Positions 8,019-16,970 of a stretch of DNA of 64,000 nt are shown piece after piece; the stretch's first letter is position 1, and every line of letters starts with the position of its first letter. The stretch spans positions 1,287,054 to 1,351,053 of the forward strand of contig NZ_WJIE01000001.1 in NCBI RefSeq assembly GCF_009649845.1, read 5' to 3'. The position numbers and the translations under genes are program-made. Below the pieces are notes generated by a model. That model was not told the DNA's origin. It made no database searches and was given only the letters and a program-made list of their open reading frames with translations. The stretch comes from Polyangium spumosum (lineage in GTDB: Bacteria > Myxococcota_A > Polyangia > Polyangiales > Polyangiaceae).

Positions 8019-9728
8019 TCACAGCTCGATCTTCGACGCGTCGAGCACGTCGTTTTTCGGATCCGCCGCCACGGTCTTGCTCGGCGGCGGCGCCGTGCCC
8101 TTCTCGGCCCAGTCCACGAGGGCGTCGAACGCGCGTTCGGCGTAGGGCTGCAGGATCGTGAAGGCATCCTGCGCGCCCTCCTCGGCCGGCGTCCCGTCGA
8201 AATCGAAATCGAGCACCCCGTCCGAATGCAGATCCACGTGGCCGCCGCCGGCCACGACGTAGAGCCGGTACAGGCTCGGATCCCCGTACGCGGTCACCGC
8301 GTCGCGATAAGCCTCCGCGTTCGCGATCACCCCGAGCAGCCCGTCCGCGTCGCCGTGCACGCTCACGAGCGGCGCCGAGAACTCGCCCGTGTTCGCGTTT
8401 TTCAGGGCATACGACACGCTCTCGTCCGTCCAGCCGGCGTCCGGCGCCGAGGCCAGGAACGCGTAGAACGGCGGCGGATCCATGTCGTTCGGCGGGAAGC
8501 AGCTATACGCCGCGCTCTCCGTCAGGTCGTGGCCGAGCAGCTCTGCCTTGAAGTAATAGGCCGTGAAGTTGTAGTACCCGATCCCCTTGAATTGCGGGAG
8601 CGCCGCCTTGAGAGAATCGAAGGCCGTGTTGTACGCGCCCCAGATCGTCGCCGACGGCGCGCCGAAGCCCGCCGCGATCATCGCATCCTCTGCGCCCGAG
8701 AACGGCGGCGTCTCCGCGAATGCGGCCGGCGTCGAGAGCGTCGCCGGATCGTAGGCCCATTTCATGGCGAGCGCCGCCCGCTCGTTCGTGCTCACGAGGT
8801 GGTTCGCCGCGGCGTACTCGGCCGTCGACACCGTCCCGTCCTTGTCCTCGTCGAGCACCCGCGCGTCGGGCCAGTAGGCGCCCGACCAGTCGAGCCCGCC
8901 GGCGAAGAGCGGCTCCTCGCCGGCCTTCTGCCTCTCGTGATCGAGCTCCAGCGCGCGCCGCACCTGGTATCCGCCGTTCGACAGGCCCACCGCGTACACC
9001 TCGCTCGGCGCGGCGCACGTCACCTCCTCGAGCCGCTCGGCCGCCCAGCGCGCGAGATCCAGCATCATCGCGCCCCAGTGCTCGGTCGGGTGCGCCTTCG
9101 AGAGCAGCGTCGCGTTCCCGTCCGCGCCGCCGTTCGTCATACCCTTGTTGCCGGCCACGTAGGCATACCCGCGCCGCAGCACCCAGGGCACGATCGTCCC
9201 CTCGTTCGCGAATTCGCTGCGCGTGCCGGGCGTCCCTGCCACCACGAGCTTGCCGTTCCAGTCCTTCGGCACCTTCAGCACGATCTCCTGCGTCCGCGTG
9301 ACGCCGCCCTCGGACACCACGAGCGTGCCCGTGATCTCCGTTCCCGGGACGTCGTCCTTCGGCGCGAGCTTCAGCGAATGCAGGAGGCTCGCCTGCATCT
9401 TCTTCACCTTGTCCTGCTCCGCGGGCGCGAGGCCGTCGAATTCGGCCATCCCGGCCTTGAGCCCCCAGTAGGTGATGTGCGCGAGTCCCCCGTCCCCGCC
9501 GCCGTCATACGTCGCGCGCGTGGCTCCCGTGAGCCCGTCCTCGAGCCCCGCGAGGTCCGCCTTCGGCTCGCACGTCGGCGGCGGGGGATTACACGCGTCG
9601 CCCACGCAGGAAGGCGGCGGGTTCTGCGCCGGATCGTCGCTGCACCCCGCGAGGGATACCGCCGCGAGGACCACGGCAGCCTGGATGGTATTCGCCCGTC
9701 GGGCAAAGGATGGGAAGACCTTGATCAT
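8019..9728 (-). CDS. Secreted alpha/beta hydrolase lipoprotein, tannase/3HB-oligomer-hydrolase-like
   Basis: 569 aa. A signal peptide ends in the lipobox SLAGC (Cys29), followed by a Pro/Cys-rich linker. The catalytic core shows KLVVAGTPGTR, the elbow GLSNGG (Ser250), a probable acid in VHGDADGLL and a probable His in GGGHVDLH, a complete hydrolase triad. The large insertion between Ser and Asp includes a DEDKDGTVS loop like a Ca-binding EF-hand. The layout recalls tannase/feruloyl esterase and 3-hydroxybutyrate oligomer hydrolase families, so it likely cleaves an ester in an extracellular polymer; the substrate is not determined. No ribosome site precedes ATG 9728. Confidence 0.72.
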   Translation of the reverse strand: MIKVFPSFARRANTIQAAVVLAAVSLAGCSDDPAQNPPPSCVGDACNPPPPTCEPKADLAGLEDGLTGATRATYDGGGDGGLAHITYWGLKAGMAEFDGLAPAEQDKVKKMQASLLHSLKLAPKDDVPGTEITGTLVVSEGGVTRTQEIVLKVPKDWNGKLVVAGTPGTRSEFANEGTIVPWVLRRGYAYVAGNKGMTNGGADGNATLLSKAHPTEHWGAMMLDLARWAAERLEEVTCAAPSEVYAVGLSNGGYQVRRALELDHERQKAGEEPLFAGGLDWSGAYWPDARVLDEDKDGTVSTAEYAAANHLVSTNERAALAMKWAYDPATLSTPAAFAETPPFSGAEDAMIAAGFGAPSATIWGAYNTAFDSLKAALPQFKGIGYYNFTAYYFKAELLGHDLTESAAYSCFPPNDMDPPPFYAFLASAPDAGWTDESVSYALKNANTGEFSAPLVSVHGDADGLLGVIANAEAYRDAVTAYGDPSLYRLYVVAGGGHVDLHSDGVLDFDFDGTPAEEGAQDAFTILQPYAERAFDALVDWAEKGTAPPPSKTVAADPKNDVLDASKIEL

Positions 9729-9734
9729 CGAGTG

Positions 9735-9764
9735 AATCTAGCAAGGAGATGTTGCGCTGCACAA
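9735..9764 (-). promoter_or_regulatory. Candidate promoter of the hydrolase lipoprotein, possibly leaderless
   Basis: On the minus strand TTGTGC and TAGATT are separated by 18 bp, and TAGATT ends 6 bp before ATG 9728. No Shine-Dalgarno sequence lies in the short leader. Transcription could start at or beside the AUG, giving a leaderless mRNA. Confidence 0.3.
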
Positions 9765-10015
9765 CGTCGGCCGAGGCGCGGCGCGCCACGTGCGCAGCCG
9801 CTTCGCCAGGAGCCTGCGCGCGTCCGCGTCCGTCGCTTCGCGGTCACCTGTCGAAATTCGGGCGGCTGGTGTCGATGTTCTGCACTTTCGAAACGGACAG
9901 GACGCGAACCGACGTGCGCCCCCTTGCCGGCACGGCCCGTGCCTCTATCGTGGTAGCTTGCTGGATACCGCGATCTCCTTTTCGCGCGCCGGCGCCTTCG
10001 CCACGAGGTAACACC
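9765..10015. other. Intergenic gap between divergent genes, no gene seen
   Basis: About 250 bp between the hydrolase promoter candidate and the exported-protein gene at 10016. Open frames cross it, but without a ribosome site at a sensible spacing or recognisable protein. It should contain the promoter of the 10016-12330 pair; no clear -35/-10 was identified. Confidence 0.4.
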
Positions 10016-11242
10016 GTGCGATCACCTCCCCGACGCCTCCTCTCCTCCGCGCTGCTCACCGCCTCGCTCGTTTTCGCGGCGCCCGCCGCGGCGGACGACA
10101 CGCCCACGCTCCGCTGGGACCGGCCCGTCACCTGTTACCATTTGAACGACGGGAAGGTCCTCCGCGTCCAGTGCACGCGGGACGCCAAAGGAGAGACGTG
10201 CCTCGCCGCCCCCGGCGAGATGGTCGGCATCGGCGATCCGCTCGACAAGGTCCAGTCTTGCACGCCCTCGAGCGACAGCGCTTATCGAGAACTCGCGCGC
10301 CGCGCCCGCATCGTCCCGGCGATCGCCGAGGCGCCGCCCGGTTATGCGCGCGGCGAGAGCGGCCGGGCCTTCCAGGTCAAATTCGACCTCTTGAACCGCT
10401 TCTACATCGGCGTCGGCTGGGCCCCCACCTTGCAATCGAGCCGCGGCTTCGCCGTCCCCCCGGGCTTCCCGTTTGCCCGGGCGAACGCCGAGATGGGCAT
10501 TCACCTCAGCATCCTCTCGCCGCGCAGGCGCGCCCGGCACGACCTCCGGCTCCTCGAGGGCAGCGCCACCTTCGCCGACCTCGAGCTGCGCGGCACGCTC
10601 CTCTCCTACGATTACCAGCACGAGCGCAGGCGCCCGCTCTTCTGGCTCAGCACCTTCTTCGGCGAGCCCGACGTCCACCCGATCCTGCCGCGTATGGGCT
10701 TCGGCTTCCGCGTCCTCTCCGTCCTCGATCGCCAGCCCTCCTTCCGCGACGCCCTCGACATGGAGTTCGGCGAGTTCCACGTCGCCTACAACCCCTGGCA
10801 ATCCGACGACATGTACAGCCACCTCCGCGTCGAGATCGGCGGCGATTTCGGCGCACACTGGCAGGATCGGAAGCTCGTCTCCGGCAAATCGGGCAATTAT
10901 TTCATCGGCCCCACCGCCGCCATCGAGTCGCGTATCAGCCTGGGCAAGGGCGGCCTGCATTATCTCTTCAGCGACCTCACGTTCCGCAGGCCCACCATCG
11001 TCTCCGGCGAGCTCCTCGGCCAGACGGTCAATCGCCTCGCGGGCTCGCTCGCCTACGAAGGTGTGCTCGTCGCGATCAACGATCAGCCCATCTCGGTCCG
11101 CCTCGCGGCCGAGGGCCGCACGCAGAACGATTTCGTGCGTGACCTGCGGGCGGTCGAGCTCCGCTTCTTCGCGGGCCTGCGTATGTCCTTCGGGGCCCCG
11201 CCGCGTGTCTTCGAGCCGATGCCCGCCTTCGAGGATCCGTGA
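10016..11242 (+). CDS. Exported barrel-like protein, first of a tandem related pair
   Basis: 408 aa from GTG 10016, which places a signal peptide at the N-terminus (RRLLSSALLTASLVFAAPAAA). The mature part begins with two Cys in TCYHLNDGKV and VQCTRD. It then has long alternating amphipathic strands: KFDLLNRFYIGVGWAP, AEMGIHLSIL, DLRLLEGSATFADLELRG, HLRVEIGGDFGAHW, AVELRFFAGLRMSFG. This is typical of outer-membrane beta-barrels. It shares GRAFQVKFD and LVAINDQPI with the next gene (GRTFRVRFD, ILAINDEPI), so the two are paralogues. The stop overlaps the next start (GTGA). Function is unknown; an envelope location is inferred. Confidence 0.65.
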   Translation: MRSPPRRLLSSALLTASLVFAAPAAADDTPTLRWDRPVTCYHLNDGKVLRVQCTRDAKGETCLAAPGEMVGIGDPLDKVQSCTPSSDSAYRELARRARIVPAIAEAPPGYARGESGRAFQVKFDLLNRFYIGVGWAPTLQSSRGFAVPPGFPFARANAEMGIHLSILSPRRRARHDLRLLEGSATFADLELRGTLLSYDYQHERRRPLFWLSTFFGEPDVHPILPRMGFGFRVLSVLDRQPSFRDALDMEFGEFHVAYNPWQSDDMYSHLRVEIGGDFGAHWQDRKLVSGKSGNYFIGPTAAIESRISLGKGGLHYLFSDLTFRRPTIVSGELLGQTVNRLAGSLAYEGVLVAINDQPISVRLAAEGRTQNDFVRDLRAVELRFFAGLRMSFGAPPRVFEPMPAFEDP

Positions 11243-12330
11243 TCCGACGCTCCCTCACCGCCGCGATCGCCGCGATCGCCGTCTCCACCGCGCCCATCGC
11301 CGCGGCGGACGAGGGGGACTTTGTTCATTCACCCAAGGGCCGCACCTTCCGCGTCCGCTTCGACCCCGAGAGCCGCATCCGCCTCGGCGCCGCCGCCTCC
11401 GGCGCGCGCAAAGAGAATGGCCGGATCACCCCTGCGCTCGATGTCCACGCGGGCATCTCCGTCCGCCGCCGTTATGCCTTCCACGAGGGCCCCGCGCGGG
11501 TCGAATGGCAATTCGACCAGAAAATCCTCTCCGGCTTCGTCGCGCCCTTCGCTCGTCCGTTCGGGGACATGCCCTCCTTCGACGCCACGCTCTACGGCGC
11601 CGCCGCGCATCGCCACGACCTCGCGCCGCGGATCGTCCTTCCGTCCTCGCCTCCCCTCAGCATCCCTTTCCCCTTCGACGTCGGCTTCGACGGCGAGATC
11701 GGCCGCGTCATCGTCCCCCGGGCCTTGCCCACGGGCGTCGCCGACGGCGCGGCCGTCCCCTTCCTGCGTGTCTCCGTCGCGCGCGCGACGGCCTACCTCG
11801 ATCCTTTGCGCTCCAACCATCCCGGCCGCAGCCTCGAGATCGGCGTCGGCGTGCGTTACGACCTCGACGTCTACGGCCCGCGCCGCGGCGCCGGCCCTGC
11901 GGACGCGATCACGCAGCCTCGCCTCGTGCACCGCGTCGCGCCTGGCACCGTCGGCTCGCTCCGCTTCCGCTTCGAGACCGAGGACGGCCTCCTCGCGCTC
12001 GACACGCGCGCCGAGGTCGCTCCGCACTGGACCAGCGAGGGCACGTGGAAGGTCGGCGCGCTCGGCTACGGCCGCGTCGAGCGCACGATCCTCGCCATCA
12101 ACGACGAGCCCATCGCCGCCTTCTTCGACGCGAGCTACCGCCTCGTCCCCCCCGCGCTCGAGCTCGCCGCGACGCACGACGCGCGGGCGAGCCTCGGCCT
12201 CACGTTCGGGCTCGATCTCACGCCCAACCCGAGGGTCACGAAGATCCAGCCGAGGAAGCGGGCGCTTCCTTCGCGGCCGGCTTCGCGAGAGGCACGTCGG
12301 GGAAAAACAGCGCCGCCACGAACGCCGTGA
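11239..12330 (+). CDS. Exported barrel-like protein, second of the tandem pair
   Basis: 363 aa from GTG 11239, overlapping the previous stop by 4 bp (GTGA), so the pair is translationally coupled. Signal peptide SLTAAIAAIAVSTAPIAAA. It lacks the Cys-containing N-terminal segment of its neighbour but keeps the strand pattern and the motifs GRTFRVRFD and ILAINDEPI. The natural barrel end ASLGLTFGLDL is followed by a basic, low-complexity tail. The last 95 bp (12236-12330) are antisense to the 3' end of the MFS gene, so the tail may come from loss of an earlier stop. Function unknown. Confidence 0.6.
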   Translation: MIRRSLTAAIAAIAVSTAPIAAADEGDFVHSPKGRTFRVRFDPESRIRLGAAASGARKENGRITPALDVHAGISVRRRYAFHEGPARVEWQFDQKILSGFVAPFARPFGDMPSFDATLYGAAAHRHDLAPRIVLPSSPPLSIPFPFDVGFDGEIGRVIVPRALPTGVADGAAVPFLRVSVARATAYLDPLRSNHPGRSLEIGVGVRYDLDVYGPRRGAGPADAITQPRLVHRVAPGTVGSLRFRFETEDGLLALDTRAEVAPHWTSEGTWKVGALGYGRVERTILAINDEPIAAFFDASYRLVPPALELAATHDARASLGLTFGLDLTPNPRVTKIQPRKRALPSRPASREARRGKTAPPRTP

Positions 12331-13732
12331 CGCCGAGCCCGGCGATCATCCAGAACGCCGTCCCGAGGCCCTCGGCGAGCAGGCCCGAGATACGCTGCAC
12401 GACGTCCGGCCCGATCGCCGACATCCCCTCCCGCGAGAGCGCTCGGCTCGCCGCGTCCTTCGGCAGCGACGTGTCCTTCGCGAGCGCCGACACGATCACG
12501 CCGCCCATGACCCCCACCGCGACGGCCCCGCCGATCGTGCGGAAGAACATCGTGCTCGCGGTCGCCACCCCGCGCTGCTCCCAGCGCACCGCGGTCTGCA
12601 CCGAGATGATGAGCGCCGTGTTCGCCGCGCCCATCCCGAGCCCGAAGATCCCCGTCACGACGCGCAGCGCGAGCGGCCCTTGCTCGGCCACGAACGGAAG
12701 CGCGACCGCGGCCACCGCCGTGCAACCCATCCCGAAGCGGACGAGCGCGCGAAAGCCGACCCTGGGCAGGATCCTCCCGCTGAGCGTGCTCGCGATCGGC
12801 CACGTGATGAGCATCGGCGTGATCGAGCTGCCCGCCTGCGTCGGCGTCCCGCCGCGCACGCCCTGGATGTACAGCGGCACGTACGTGAGGATCGCGATCA
12901 TCGCGCCGCCGATGACCGCGCCGATCGCCGACGACAGCGCGATCACCCGGCGCGTGAAGAGCGAGAGCGGCAGGAGCGGCTCCTCGGCGCGCCGCTCGAC
13001 GAAGAGGAACGCCCCGAGCAAGAGCACCGTCGCGAGCACGTACGCCCACTCCGCGGCGTCGTGCACCCCGGAGCTCGCGAGCAAGAGCGCCGTCACGAAG
13101 GCCGCGAGCAGGAAGGCCCCGACGAGATCGAGGCGGCGCTTCTGCTTCTCCACGCGCTCGTGTAGCGCCGTCATGACGAGCGCCGCCGCGGCCACGCCGA
13201 ACGGCAGGTTCATGTAGAAGACCCAGCGCCACGACACGTTCTCGACGATCACGCCGCCGATGATCGGCCCGACGAGCCCGAAGAACCCCCACGCCGCGCC
13301 GAACAGCCCCTGCAGCCGCGATCGCTCCTCGATGCCGTAGATGTCGCCGATGATCGTGAGCGGCATCGGCTGCATCGCCCCGGCGCCGAGCCCCTGGATC
13401 GCGCGGAAGGCGATCAGCGCCGGCATCGACGTCGCCGCGCCGCTCGCCGCCGATCCCAGGAGGAAGATCGCGATCCCCGCGAGCAGCACGGGCTTTCGCC
13501 CGTGCAGATCCGCGAGCTTGCCGAACATGGGCACCGTGATCGCCGACGTGATCAGGTACGCGTTCGTGACCCACGAGTAGTACTGGATCCCGCCGAGATC
13601 CCCCGTGACCGTGGGCATCGCGGTCGCCACGACGGTCGCCTCGAGCGCGGCCATCGCGAGCGCCAGCACGAGGCCCGCGAGCGTGAGGCCTCGGCGCGTG
13701 TGCCGCTCGTGCGGGGCCGACACGGCGACCAT
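12236..13732 (-). CDS. MFS drug exporter, DHA2 (14-TMS EmrB/QacA) type
   Basis: 498 aa, strongly hydrophobic with about 14 membrane spans, the usual size for DHA2 antiporters. The N-terminal half carries the motif A loop GKLADLHGRKPVLL after span 2 and ends of the RAIQGLGAGAMQP type typical of EmrB/QacA exporters; SWRWVFYMNLPFG is the standard motif before span 6. Proton-driven efflux of drugs or metabolites is expected. ATG 13732 overlaps the stop of the upstream nucleotidyltransferase gene (TGATG), so the two are one transcriptional unit. Its 3' end overlaps the convergent gene by 95 bp. Confidence 0.88.
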   Translation of the reverse strand: MVAVSAPHERHTRRGLTLAGLVLALAMAALEATVVATAMPTVTGDLGGIQYYSWVTNAYLITSAITVPMFGKLADLHGRKPVLLAGIAIFLLGSAASGAATSMPALIAFRAIQGLGAGAMQPMPLTIIGDIYGIEERSRLQGLFGAAWGFFGLVGPIIGGVIVENVSWRWVFYMNLPFGVAAAALVMTALHERVEKQKRRLDLVGAFLLAAFVTALLLASSGVHDAAEWAYVLATVLLLGAFLFVERRAEEPLLPLSLFTRRVIALSSAIGAVIGGAMIAILTYVPLYIQGVRGGTPTQAGSSITPMLITWPIASTLSGRILPRVGFRALVRFGMGCTAVAAVALPFVAEQGPLALRVVTGIFGLGMGAANTALIISVQTAVRWEQRGVATASTMFFRTIGGAVAVGVMGGVIVSALAKDTSLPKDAASRALSREGMSAIGPDVVQRISGLLAEGLGTAFWMIAGLGVTAFVAALFFPDVPLAKPAAKEAPASSAGSS

Positions 13733-14787
13733 CAAAACACGCCGAACTGACGCACGAGCCCCGCGATCTCCGGGTCCTCCAGGAAGAAGACCTGATCGAG
13801 CCCGTCCTGGAACGTGTAGGTCAGGTTCGTCGCCTCCTTCCAGAGCGCGTCTTGATCGAAGGCGTCAAACGGCAGGTTCGAGAGGTGCCGGCGTTTGTCC
13901 TCGTCCGAGACGATGGCCATGAACGCGTCGTACGAGCCGATCACCTTCTGCGTGGTCTCGGCGGAGATCGACGGCCGCAGCAGCACCTCGCACATCTGCT
14001 CGAGCGGCGAGAGGCGCAGCCGCTCGCGGAGGAACCGCACCACGCGCGCCGCATCCACGCTGCCCTCGCCGCGCCGGAACTCGCCCTTGCCGAAGAGCTC
14101 GAGCGAGAAACACACCAGCATCCCGCTCGCGAAGAGCAGCTTGCGGCTCATGCGGAGCTTGACGTTGCGTAGCGCCCAGCCGCCCTTGAAGCCCTGCTTG
14201 TTCACGAAGTCGACGGTGATCGTGCGCCAGTAACGGATGATGTCGTTCAACAAAACACGCGTCACGAACTTCGAACGCTTCGAGAACAAGAGCCCCCGAT
14301 CATCGGAGACGTAGCGGTGCAGCACGAGGTCCGTCACCCGCTCGTGCGCCTCGCTCTCGCCGATCGCGATCGACTCGAGCAGCAGCAGGATGCGCTGCGT
14401 GGTGTTGCGGTTCGTGTCGTCGTGGCCGCCGATCAGGTGCAGCAGCGGGTGGCTGAAGGACACGTTGTCGAAGACGCCGAACGGGCTCGGCGGCTGGAAC
14501 CTCGCCTCGTCGAGGATCCGCGTGATCGCGACGGCCTTCTCGAAGTGGTCCCGATCCGCGCGGCCGTCGACGAGCAGCGTCCAGTCGATGTCGCTGCCGG
14601 CCGTGTACTCGCCGCGGGCGAACGACCCGAAGACGACGATGCTCGCGTCCTCGGGATCCTGCCCCTGCAAGAGCTCGCGCAGCCGGCCGAGCGTCTGCGC
14701 GGAGAGGTCACGCGCGGCGTGCACGTGGGGGAAGGCGCGGTCCGCCTTCGCCTCGAGCCGCTGGATCACCTCGGATTTCGCTTCCAT
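13732..14787 (-). CDS. Nucleotidyltransferase-domain protein (polymerase-beta fold)
   Basis: 351 aa. Residues ~50-75 hold the signature GSFARGEYTAGSDIDWTLLVD, the hG-S-x(10+)-D-h-D pattern of the Pol-beta nucleotidyltransferase fold with two metal-binding Asp. The rest is mostly helical and carries conserved-looking patches: GGHDDTNRNTTQRILLLLES, RYWRTITVDF and WALRNVKLRMSRKLLF. Such proteins transfer a nucleotide to protein, RNA or small-molecule acceptors; the acceptor here is unknown. It is translationally coupled (TGATG) to a drug exporter, so antibiotic nucleotidylation plus efflux is a possible but untested reading. It does not look like a classical aminoglycoside nucleotidyltransferase. 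Confidence 0.7.
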   Translation of the reverse strand: MEAKSEVIQRLEAKADRAFPHVHAARDLSAQTLGRLRELLQGQDPEDASIVVFGSFARGEYTAGSDIDWTLLVDGRADRDHFEKAVAITRILDEARFQPPSPFGVFDNVSFSHPLLHLIGGHDDTNRNTTQRILLLLESIAIGESEAHERVTDLVLHRYVSDDRGLLFSKRSKFVTRVLLNDIIRYWRTITVDFVNKQGFKGGWALRNVKLRMSRKLLFASGMLVCFSLELFGKGEFRRGEGSVDAARVVRFLRERLRLSPLEQMCEVLLRPSISAETTQKVIGSYDAFMAIVSDEDKRRHLSNLPFDAFDQDALWKEATNLTYTFQDGLDQVFFLEDPEIAGLVRQFGVF

Positions 14788-14865
14788 TCCGGTCTTCCTG
14801 AAGGGGGCCGGACACTAGCACATGCGCCGTGGACACGGCGGCGAGGGGCCGATTATCCTCCGCGC

Positions 14866-15102
14866 ATGGCGAGAGACGTCACGCGCATCCGCACCAGGGA
14901 CGAGTTCGTCGCGCTGCTTCGCCGCGTCGCCGACGCGGTCGAGCGGGGTGAGCCGTTCCGCGTCCAGGTCGGCGGCGTGCGGGTCACGGTCCCGTACGAC
15001 GCCGAGCTCTCGGTCGAACACGAGGCCGAAGGCGACGCCGAGGAGATCGAGATGCAGCTCCGCTGGCGCCGCGCGCAGACCACGGGCGACGAAGAGACGT
15101 GA
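14866..15102 (+). CDS. Amphi-Trp domain small protein
   Basis: 78 aa from ATG 14866. The whole protein fits the amphi-Trp domain: an N-terminal helix (RDEFVALLRRVADAVERGEPF), two strands (RVQVGGVRVTVPYDAELSVEHEAE) and a closing acidic strand ending EIEMQLRWRR with the late Trp. The function of the domain is not established. Its stop overlaps the GTG start of the exoribonuclease gene (GTGA), so the two are co-translated. Confidence 0.72.
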   Translation: MARDVTRIRTRDEFVALLRRVADAVERGEPFRVQVGGVRVTVPYDAELSVEHEAEGDAEEIEMQLRWRRAQTTGDEET

Positions 15103-16970
15103 ACGACAGCACGGCGCGCGGGCGCATCTCCGTTCACCCGCGTGGGTTCGGCTTCCTCGGCGTCGACGCGCCGAATGCGGCGAGCGCCTTCATCGCGCCT
15201 CCGGACCTGAACCCCTTCCTCGACGGCGACATCGTCAGCGCGCGTATCACCCCCGAGGGCAGCGGCCGCCTCGTCGCGACCGAGCTCGCGCTCGTCAGCC
15301 GCCCGCGCGCCGAGGTCTTCGGCAGCGTCGTCCTGCGCGGCGGCAAGCGATACCTGCGGATCGATCGCTCCGTCGCGAACACCGACTGGCCCCTCGACAC
15401 CACGATCGAGCTCGCCGAAGGCACACACGTCGTGGCCGAGGTCTCGGGTGATCGCCTCGTCGTCGCGCGTGTCGTCCCTGAGGGCGCCGATCTCGGCGTC
15501 GAGCGTTGCATCGCGCGGCACGGCCTGCGCGCCGTCTTCGCCGAGTCCCTCGATCGCGCCGCGGAGGAGGCGACCACGCGGCCCGTGCCCATGGAGCGGC
15601 GGCGCGATCTCCGCAACGTCCCGACCGTCACCATCGACGCGGCCTCCACGCGGGACATCGACGACGCGCTCGCGGCGTACCCCGCCGATACGAGCGGCGC
15701 GCTGCGCGTGCTCGTCTCCATCGCCGACGTCGACGTCTTCGTCCCGGAGCGCTCGCTGCTCGATCGCGAGGCGCGCCTTCGTGGCACGAGCGTCTACCTC
15801 GCGGGCCGCGTCCTGCCGATGCTGCCCGAGGCCATCTCCTCGCGCGCCGCGAGCCTCGTCGAGGGCGAAGATCGGCCTGCCCTCACGGCCGAGCTCCGCA
15901 TCGATCCCGAGGGACGTATCACCTCGACCGACGTCTACGAGAGCCTCATCCGCTCGCGCGCGCGCCTCACGTACGACGCCGTGGACACCTTCCTCGCCGA
16001 GGGCCAGGCCGACGGCGTGCCTCGCGCGGTCGAGGGCACGCTGCGCTGGTTGCGCACCGCGGTCGCGCGCCTCTCGGCCGTCCGCGCCGCGCGTGGTGGC
16101 GTCAACCTCGCGCGCGAGGAGGCGCGTATCGAGCTCGACGCGATCACGGGTGAGCCCACCGCGATCGAGGCGCGCCGCGAGACGCCCGCGCATCGCCTCG
16201 TCGAGCGCCTCATGGTCGCGGCGAACGAGGCCGTCGCGGAGTGGCTCGTCGCGCGTGGCTTGCCTGGCATCTTCCGCGTGCACGACGAACCTTCGCCCGA
16301 CCGCGTCCGCACGCTCTCCCAGCTCGCGCACAACTTCGGCATCGAGGCAGGCTTCGGCCCTCGCCTCTCTTCGCGCTCGCTCGCGGCGTTCGAGGCGCAG
16401 ATCGCGGGCGCGCGCTTCGAGCCTGCGATCCGCACCGTGCTCGGCCAGGCCCTCGGCCCTGCGCGATACACGCCCGAGCCTGGCGCGCACTTCGGCCTCG
16501 GCGCGCCGCTCTACTTGCACTTCACCTCGCCGATCCGCAGGTACGCCGACCTCGTCGTGCACCGCATCTTGAAGCGTTACCTCGAGGGCCACCGCGACTA
16601 CGACGACATCCGCGCCGGGCTCGTGGTGCTCGCGGCCGACTGTGATCGCGCCTCGACGAACGCGGGCAAGGCCGAGGCCGAGCGCCACCGCATGCTCGTC
16701 GCGCGCCTCTACGCGGGCCGACTCGGCGAGGAGGTCACGGGCAACGTCGTCGCGATCAAGCCGTTCGGTTTGCTCGTGCAGATCGCCGGCACGGGCGCGA
16801 TGGGCTCGATCACGACGGACGCGTTGCCCGGCGGGCCGCTACGCACCGACCCCGCGGCGCAAGCGCTCATCGGCGCGGGCGTGCGGTATGCGGTGGGGGA
16901 TCGGATCACCGCGACGGTGGCGGCGGTGCACGAAGAGCTCGGCCGGATCGACCTCGTGCCTTCGCGGTGA
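15099..16970 (+). CDS. RNase II/R family 3'-5' exoribonuclease
   Basis: 623 aa. An N-terminal OB-like region (GRISVHPRGFGFLGVD, DGDIVSARI) is followed by the RNB catalytic domain. Its metal site TIDAASTRDIDDA has the Asp spacing D-x5-D-x-D-D of RNase II/R. Further RNB hallmarks are GTSVYLAGRVLPMLPE, HRLVERLMVAANEAVAEWL and PLYLHFTSPIRRYADLVVHR. A C-terminal S1 domain reads GNVVAIKPFGLLVQI...LVPS. It degrades single-stranded RNA processively. The length is nearer RNase II (~640 aa) than RNase R (~800 aa), so the gene symbol is left open. The TGA stop is the first base pairs of the 21-bp repeat array. Confidence 0.92.
   Translation: MNDSTARGRISVHPRGFGFLGVDAPNAASAFIAPPDLNPFLDGDIVSARITPEGSGRLVATELALVSRPRAEVFGSVVLRGGKRYLRIDRSVANTDWPLDTTIELAEGTHVVAEVSGDRLVVARVVPEGADLGVERCIARHGLRAVFAESLDRAAEEATTRPVPMERRRDLRNVPTVTIDAASTRDIDDALAAYPADTSGALRVLVSIADVDVFVPERSLLDREARLRGTSVYLAGRVLPMLPEAISSRAASLVEGEDRPALTAELRIDPEGRITSTDVYESLIRSRARLTYDAVDTFLAEGQADGVPRAVEGTLRWLRTAVARLSAVRAARGGVNLAREEARIELDAITGEPTAIEARRETPAHRLVERLMVAANEAVAEWLVARGLPGIFRVHDEPSPDRVRTLSQLAHNFGIEAGFGPRLSSRSLAAFEAQIAGARFEPAIRTVLGQALGPARYTPEPGAHFGLGAPLYLHFTSPIRRYADLVVHRILKRYLEGHRDYDDIRAGLVVLAADCDRASTNAGKAEAERHRMLVARLYAGRLGEEVTGNVVAIKPFGLLVQIAGTGAMGSITTDALPGGPLRTDPAAQALIGAGVRYAVGDRITATVAAVHEELGRIDLVPSR

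Noticed and set aside
7854-9956. Long Arg-rich frame antisense to the hydrolase lipoprotein
   Set aside because: Typical GC-rich shadow: no domain, biased composition, and the opposite strand carries a complete lipoprotein hydrolase.
14866-16970. amphi-Trp gene as the N-terminal part of the exoribonuclease by frameshift
   Set aside because: The GTGA overlap is a normal stop/start coupling; both proteins are complete for their families.
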